Of a stretch of DNA of 11,857 nt, positions 6,886 to 11,857 are shown piece by piece; within the stretch, counting starts at the first letter, position 1, and every line of letters begins with the position of its first letter. A model generated the notes under the pieces. That model was not told the DNA's origin, did no database searches, and saw only the letters and a list, made by a program, of their open reading frames with translations. Made by a program: the position numbers and the translations under genes. This stretch comes from PWND01 sp964601515. Lineage in GTDB: Bacteria > Bacteroidota > Bacteroidia > Bacteroidales > UBA7960. Where the stretch lies: positions 1 through 11,857 of the forward strand of contig CAZRNU010000091.1 in assembly GCA_964601515.1 (NCBI GenBank), read 5' to 3'.

Positions 6886-8710
6886 TAAAACAATCCGGTT
6901 ATATTTCCGTCGTTATCTATGTCGATATTTTCGGCAGAAGGAACTGTTGGTAATCCGGGCATTCTCATTATTGTTCCGGCAATAGGTATAATAAACCCTG
7001 CTCCGGCAGCAACTTCAAATTCCCTGATTTTAACAGTAAACCCTATTGGTCTGTTCTTTTTATTTGGATCGTCGGATAAAGACTTCTGAGTTTTAGCAAT
7101 ACATACCGGCAACTTATCAAGTCCGATTTTTTCAAACATTGCCATTTGCCTTTTAGCTTCAATAGAATATTCAACATGGTCGGCACCATAAAGTTTGGTG
7201 GCAATGGTTTCGATTTTCTTCTCAATACTCCAGTCAAAACTATATAATGGTTCAAAACAAGTTGAGCATTTGTCTGCTTCCGATTTTACAAGCTTTGCCA
7301 GTTCTATTGCTCCATATCCTCCTTTTTCCCACGCTTCACAGATTGCAACTTTTACTTTAAGCTCAGCACATCTGTCCATAACCACTTTAATTTCTTCATC
7401 AGAATCTGTAGCAAATTTATTTATTGCTACAACAGGGCTTAGATTGAAATGTCTGATGTTTTCAATATGTTTTTCAAGATTCTGCAAACCCTTTTTCACG
7501 GCTTCCACGTTCTCCTTCTTTAATTCTGCAAGCTTAACGCCACCGTGGTATTTAAGCGCTCTGATGGTAGCAACAATAACAGATGCGTTAGGTGTTAATC
7601 CACCATATTGACATTTAATATCAAGAAACTTTTCTGCGCCAAGCTCAGAAGCAAATCCGGCTTCTGTTACAACATAATCCGAAAGGGATAATCCCATTTT
7701 TGTAGCTATAAGGGTATTAGTGCCTTGTGCGATGTTTGCAAACGGACCTCCATGGATAATTGCAGGGTTACCTTCAATAGTTTGAACCAGATTTGGCATT
7801 ATAGCATACTTCATTAAAGCAGCCATAGCACCCTGAGCATTAAAATCCCTAGCATAAACCGGTTTATCGTCGTAGGTGTATCCCACAAGTATATTGCCAA
7901 ATTTTTCTTTTAAATAATTTATATCTTTTGCTAAGCAAAGAGCCGCCATAACTTCAGATGCAGCAGTAATATCAAACCCCGACTGCCTTGGCACACCCTG
8001 AGCTGAGCCCCCCAGTCCAATAACTATATCTCTGAGGGCTCTTTCATTCATGTCGATTACTCTTTTCCAAATAATTTTTCTAGGGTCAAGATTTAAAGAA
8101 TTATTTTTACTTTGAAGGTGGTTGTCNNNNNNNNNNNNNNNNNNNNNNNNNNNNNNNNNNNNNNNNNNNNNNNNNNNNNNNNNNNNNNNNNNNNNNNNNN
8201 NNNNNNNNNNNNNNNNNNNNNNNNNNTAATTTTTCTAGGGTCAAGATTTAAAGAATTATTTTTACTTTGAAGGTGGTTGTCGATAAGAGCTGATAATAAA
8301 TTGTGAGCTTTTTCAACAGCGGCAAGGTCTCCGGTGAAATGCAAGTTAATATCTTCCATTGGAAGTACTTGTGCATATCCACCTCCGGCAGCACCACCTT
8401 TCATCCCAAACACCGGGCCTAATGATGGCTCTCTAATTACAACCGTAGCCTTAACTCCTATCTTGTTAAGTCCTTCTGTAAGCCCAATAGAAGTGGTTGT
8501 TTTTCCTTCTCCGGCAGGAGTGGGTGTAATGGCCGTAACAAGAACCAGCTTTTTCCCTTTAGCCTTATTATCATCAATAAGTTTTAATGGAAGTTTTGCA
8601 ATATTATTTCCGTAAAGATGCATATCGTCTTTACTTAGTCCAAGCTTTTCGCCAATGCTGTATATATGCTTCATTTTGGCAGCTTTTGCAATATCGAGGT
8701 CTGTTTGCAT
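6885..8710 (-). CDS. fhs: Formate-tetrahydrofolate ligase (10-formyl-THF synthetase)
   Basis: Catalyses ATP + formate + tetrahydrofolate to 10-formyl-THF in the cytoplasm, feeding one-carbon metabolism (purine and formyl-Met-tRNA synthesis). The coding sequence reads from the ATG at 8710 (MQTDLDIAKAAKMK) to TAG at 6885-6887, with a 100-N gap inside. Merging the 55-bp repeat flanking the gap gives 1671 nt, 556 residues, the usual length of this family. Visible motifs: ATP-binding loop TPTPAGEGKTTT at about 62-73, EPSLGPVFGMKGGAAGGGYAQ at about 94-114, HFTGD, DPRKIIWKRVIDMNERALRD across the join, HGGPFANIAQGTN at 268-280, TEAGFASELGAEKF at about 297-310, and PGLPTVPSAENIDID near the end. The start was chosen by family alignment; the open frame extends upstream to a TTG at 8842, but that stretch encodes non-family residues. 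No Shine-Dalgarno is seen. A monocistronic gene is likely, as the upstream neighbour is divergent. Confidence 0.96.
8072..8126. repeat. 55-bp contig-end duplication, left copy
   Basis: Starts taatttttctagggtc and ends gaaggtggttgtc, directly abutting the Ns. Identical to 8227-8281. The position at both contig ends and the exact 55-bp length suggest an assembler k-mer overlap, not a biological repeat. Confidence 0.93.
8127..8226. other. Scaffold gap (100 N), spurious
   Basis: The 55 bases before the gap (8072-8126) are identical to the 55 bases after it (8227-8281). The two contigs therefore overlap, and the Ns plus one copy should be removed. Doing so restores the fhs frame exactly. Confidence 0.93.
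8227..8281. repeat. 55-bp contig-end duplication, right copy
   Basis: Same 55 bases immediately after the Ns. On the minus strand both copies encode the same fhs residues (DNHLQSKNNSLNLDPRKI), which occur once in this enzyme family. Confidence 0.93.
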
Positions 8711-8801
8711 AACTATTTGATTTTGATGTAAATTTAATTCAATTATACAATAAACTAAGGTACATATAATTTTGTTTAAAATAAAAGCAATATTTTCATT
8801 T

Positions 8802-8836
8802 ACTGCCAACTTACAACTGTCGACTACTGACTTAAT
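8802..8836 (+). repeat. Degenerate 7-bp periodic array in the divergent promoter region
   Basis: Five consecutive heptads all begin with ACT: ACTGCCA, ACTTACA, ACTGTCG, ACTACTG, ACTTAAT. They lie between fhs and the plus-strand gene, 14 bp upstream of the TAnnTTTG box. The complement carries AGTTGGC-type units. Confidence 0.6.
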
Positions 8837-8850
8837 ATTCAATTTTCACC

Positions 8851-8858
8851 TATATTTG
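8851..8858 (+). promoter_or_regulatory. Bacteroidota -7 box (TATATTTG) for the plus-strand surface-protein gene
   Basis: Perfect TAnnTTTG match 19 bp before the inferred TTG start at 8878, implying a very short leader. No clear TTTG -33 element lies at the right spacing. The rest of the 167-bp divergent region (8711-8877) is AT-rich; no convincing promoter for fhs was recognised. Confidence 0.45.
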
Positions 8859-8877
8859 TTATAAAAATAGAACCTCC

Positions 8878-11857
8878 TTGCTCCTAATAAAAATCATATG
8901 GACTTTATTTACTTTTGCCCTTACACTAAGTTTGTCGGCACAAAATCTTCATAATCAACGTTCATATAAAATTCCGGCAAATCACACACAGATATTCCTC
9001 GACTCCCTTAGCATTATTGAAGAGAGCTTTGAAATATTCGACCCCACAAACAAACCTCTAGAAAAAGCATTCTACAATATAAATTATATAACGACGGAAT
9101 TGAATCTAATTATCCCCGAATATTGGAAGTATGATTCATTGCAAGTGAATTATCAGGTGTTTCCTGTGAATTTCTCAAAACCTTACTTTCACAAAGACAC
9201 TTCTTGGATAAGTTTGCCAGGGCCGGGAGACTCTTTCAGGCGACTGAGCACAGTAGCACCTTCAGGCGACAAAGGATTGATTGACATTCCCGAGCTTAGC
9301 TCTTCCGGAAGCATAACCAGAGGTGTTACAGTAGGCAACAATCAAGATTTGTCACTAAACTCGGCCATGAATCTACAGTTGGCAGGCAGACTTACAGAAG
9401 ACATTGAGATTTTAGCAGTAATCTCAGATCAGGATATTCCATTGCAGCCTGAAGGCACAACCCAGCAATTACAAGAGTTCGATAAGGTTTTTATTCAACT
9501 TACAGGTTATAACGCCACTCTTACAGCAGGAGACTTTGAGGTTGAAAAACCTATGGGGCATTTCTTGAATTTCTCGAGAAAAACTCAGGGTGGTATGATT
9601 AAGTATTATTCAAAAGACGATACAGATTCTATTAAAGATTATTTCGAGGATAATGACATTACCTTTGCCGGTGCGATTTCCAAAGGGCTTTATGCAAAAA
9701 ATCAATTTAATGGAATAAATGGCAACCAAGGCCCATATAAATTAAGCGGCAATAATGCCGAGAGCTTTATCATAGTTATTGCAGGCTCAGAAAAAGTCTT
9801 TATCGACGGTATGTCGCTTACCAGAGGATTGGAAAATGATTATATTATAGACTATAATCAGGGAGAAATAACATTCACCTCTAGGCGACTGATAAACTCA
9901 AACAGCAGAATAACTGTTGAATTTGAATATGCCGGAAGAGATTATGCTCGCAGTATGTATTATACTTCAGCAGCAACTAATACAAAGCATGGAAATGTAA
10001 GAATAAACTTTTTTTCTGAGCAGGATAATCCTTCTCAGTCATTGTTCCGTGAACTTTCAGAAAGTCAGAAAGATCTTTTAGCATCTGTTGGCGACAGCAC
10101 TAACAAGGCTTTTACCTGGAGCTTCGATAGTATAGGCTTTAGAAACGATAGAGTTATGTATCTTATAACAGATAGTCTTGGATATGATACAGTTTTTGTT
10201 CATTCCACAAATCCTGAAAAGGCATACTACCAAGTAAATTTTACATATTTAGGCGAAGGTAAAGGGAATTATCTCCAAATTCAATCAGCAGCTAATGGGA
10301 GGGTTTTTCAGTGGATAGCACCCATAAACGGCCAGTCACAAGGTACTCACGAACCTGTACAATTGCTAAAAGCCCCTGAAAAGTCACAAATGCTTTCTAT
10401 AGCATACGATTTAATTCTATCGGAAAAAACATCTGCCGGAGTTGAATGGGCCTTTTCTAATTATGACAAAAATTTGTTTTCAGATTTTGACAAAAAAGAT
10501 AACACCGGTATGGCAATTTTGGCATACTTTAAAAACTCATCAAACATTAGTAGAAACTGGAAGTTGACAACAAATATCACACACGAAACTGCCGAAAAAA
10601 CATTTTCTCCAATTGAGAGATACAGAAGCATTGAGTTTGATCGTGACTGGGTTGTTGCATCATATACACAACCTGAAACAGAGCATCATTCTGCAATTGA
10701 ATTTGCATTTCAGAATAAAGACTTCGGAATCGTTAAATACAATGTTGCCTCATTATTAAAAGGTGATTTTTATAAAGGAGTAAAAAATGGTGTCGAATTA
10801 CGATTAAAGAAAAACAATAACCGCGTTTTTTATCAAGGAAACTATCTTAGTGCTTCAGGAATGGATATAACCAACTTTTACAGGCATTATACAGGCTATA
10901 CAAGAGTCTTTAAGTTCTTTAACATCGGCCTCACTCATCAAATGGAAGACATTAAAGTGGCTGATACACAAACTTCCTTTCTTAAGCCAAACAGCTCTGC
11001 CTTTAATCAATCAGAAGTATTCTTCACAAACGAAGAACAAAAAGAAAACAGCTATAAAATATTTTACTTACGCAGAAATGACTTTCTTCCCGTAAATAAT
11101 GGACTTGAAGCTTCTTCAATATCTGATGAATATGGTGCTACTTATAAGTTCGCTACAAACCCAAATCAAAGACTTTCAATAAGTTCTATTTATAGAAAAA
11201 CTGAATATAAAATTCTTTCAACAACTAATTCTCAAAAAGACAACTCAGTAGCAGGCAGATTAGAATATTTTAACAGAATGGCAGATGGTATAATTATTTC
11301 AACTTTATTCTATGAAATATTAAGCGGAATGGAAAGGAAGCGTGAGTTTTTGTATGTTGAAGTTCCACGCGGACAAGGAGCCTATGTGTGGATAGATTAT
11401 AACGGTAATGATGTAATGGAGCTGGATGAATTTGAATTATCGCAATTTCCCGATGAAGCTAACTTCTTAAGAGTGTTTATTCCTACCGACGAATTTGTAA
11501 GTGTTTTTACGAGTGTATATAGTCATTCATTAAATATAAATCCCAGTCAAAAATGGAGTAAGGAATCGGGCATAAAAAAACTTCTTTCACGATTTAACAA
11601 TCAGACAGTTTTCAGTTCTAACAAAAAAATGCAGGAATCAATAAGCTTATCCGGCTTCAACCCATTTTATATCAATATTGCTGACACACTTATAACATCT
11701 ATGAATACTTCTTTGAGAAATTCATTGTTCTTTAACAGATCCAACCCTATATTTGGGATGGAACTAACTTATCGCGACGACAGAAATAAAATTCTTCTGA
11801 GCAATGGAGTTGAATCCAGAAAAAACGAATTGCTTTCTCTTTCTTCAAGATGGAATA
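8878..11857 (+). CDS. Large secreted/outer-membrane beta-rich protein of unknown function (3' end outside window)
   Basis: A frame of 993 codons runs open to the window edge. An in-frame stop at 8833 and the absence of any in-frame ATG before the signal peptide make TTG at 8878 the best start. The resulting peptide (LLIKIIWTLFTFALTLSLSA, then Q) is a good Sec signal. Conserved-looking blocks: SSGSITRGVTVGNNQDLSLN (about 142-161) with ISDQDIPLQPEG and LQEFDKVFIQLTG; AGDFEV and HFLNFSRKTQGG; NQGPYKLSG, IIVIAGSEKVFIDGMSLTRG and DYIIDYNQGEITFTSRR (about 283-340). The rest is many amphipathic beta strands, suggesting an outer-membrane barrel or long beta fibre. Residues 840-851 (DYNGNDVMELDE) look like a calcium-binding loop. 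I recall similar uncharacterised proteins across Bacteroidota but know no assigned function. It is transcribed divergently from fhs. Confidence 0.82.
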   Translation, partial: MLLIKIIWTLFTFALTLSLSAQNLHNQRSYKIPANHTQIFLDSLSIIEESFEIFDPTNKPLEKAFYNINYITTELNLIIPEYWKYDSLQVNYQVFPVNFSKPYFHKDTSWISLPGPGDSFRRLSTVAPSGDKGLIDIPELSSSGSITRGVTVGNNQDLSLNSAMNLQLAGRLTEDIEILAVISDQDIPLQPEGTTQQLQEFDKVFIQLTGYNATLTAGDFEVEKPMGHFLNFSRKTQGGMIKYYSKDDTDSIKDYFEDNDITFAGAISKGLYAKNQFNGINGNQGPYKLSGNNAESFIIVIAGSEKVFIDGMSLTRGLENDYIIDYNQGEITFTSRRLINSNSRITVEFEYAGRDYARSMYYTSAATNTKHGNVRINFFSEQDNPSQSLFRELSESQKDLLASVGDSTNKAFTWSFDSIGFRNDRVMYLITDSLGYDTVFVHSTNPEKAYYQVNFTYLGEGKGNYLQIQSAANGRVFQWIAPINGQSQGTHEPVQLLKAPEKSQMLSIAYDLILSEKTSAGVEWAFSNYDKNLFSDFDKKDNTGMAILAYFKNSSNISRNWKLTTNITHETAEKTFSPIERYRSIEFDRDWVVASYTQPETEHHSAIEFAFQNKDFGIVKYNVASLLKGDFYKGVKNGVELRLKKNNNRVFYQGNYLSASGMDITNFYRHYTGYTRVFKFFNIGLTHQMEDIKVADTQTSFLKPNSSAFNQSEVFFTNEEQKENSYKIFYLRRNDFLPVNNGLEASSISDEYGATYKFATNPNQRLSISSIYRKTEYKILSTTNSQKDNSVAGRLEYFNRMADGIIISTLFYEILSGMERKREFLYVEVPRGQGAYVWIDYNGNDVMELDEFELSQFPDEANFLRVFIPTDEFVSVFTSVYSHSLNINPSQKWSKESGIKKLLSRFNNQTVFSSNKKMQESISLSGFNPFYINIADTLITSMNTSLRNSLFFNRSNPIFGMELTYRDDRNKILLSNGVESRKNELLSLSSRWN

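Noticed and set aside
8072..8281. 55-bp direct repeat as an att site or target-site duplication
   Set aside because: The copies abut the N run at both contig ends and merging them restores a conserved enzyme frame, so it is an assembly overlap.
7195..8615. Plus-strand frames of 138 and 93 residues (7195-7611, 8334-8615)
   Set aside because: Antisense to well-conserved fhs coding sequence, with composition explained by the complement of those codons.
8711..8842. Upstream extension of fhs to 8842
   Set aside because: It begins at a TTG, adds 44 residues unlike the family, and translates the heptad array; the ATG at 8710 matches known N-termini.

Overview
The window looks like a scaffold piece from a Bacteroidota (Bacteroidetes) genome, probably an uncultured or draft assembly. 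The evidence is a type IX secretion (T9SS) C-terminal sorting domain, many PKD-type domains, signal peptides ending in A/S-Q, AT-rich leaders without Shine-Dalgarno motifs, a TAnnTTTG promoter box, and two 100-N scaffold gaps.

Layout. (1) 1-1621, minus strand, open at the window edge: a secreted protein with a cohesin-like N-terminal domain followed by at least four and a half 84-residue PKD-like repeats. (2) 1707-1744: a strong hairpin that probably terminates the next gene upstream on the minus strand. (3) 1787-6350, minus strand: one large secreted protein, interrupted by an N gap at 5174-5273. In order it carries a signal peptide, a lysyl-endopeptidase-like S1 protease domain, three PKD domains, adhesin/CBM-like sandwiches, a dockerin, another beta domain and a T9SS sorting domain. 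The two open pieces either side of the gap belong to the same gene. (4) 6351-6884: an intergenic region with an AT-rich leader, and a compact element of three short hairpins flanked by inverted 7-bp-periodic DNA. (5) 6885-8710, minus strand: formate-tetrahydrofolate ligase (fhs). The N gap inside it is an assembly artefact, because the same 55 bp lie on both sides; merging them gives an unbroken 556-residue enzyme. (6) 8711-8877: a divergent intergenic region with another 7-bp-periodic array and a TAnnTTTG box. (7) 8878-11857, plus strand, open at the window edge: a large beta-rich surface or outer-membrane protein of unknown function, apparently starting at TTG.

How the genes fit together. 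fhs is one-carbon housekeeping metabolism and has no visible functional link to its neighbours. The two minus-strand exported proteins are separated by a terminator, so they are probably separate transcripts. They do form a suggestive pair: one has a cohesin-like domain, the other a complete two-loop dockerin on a T9SS-exported protease. A cell-surface cohesin-dockerin complex is therefore a testable idea, not a demonstrated one. No tRNA, rRNA, CRISPR array, transposase or phage gene was seen.
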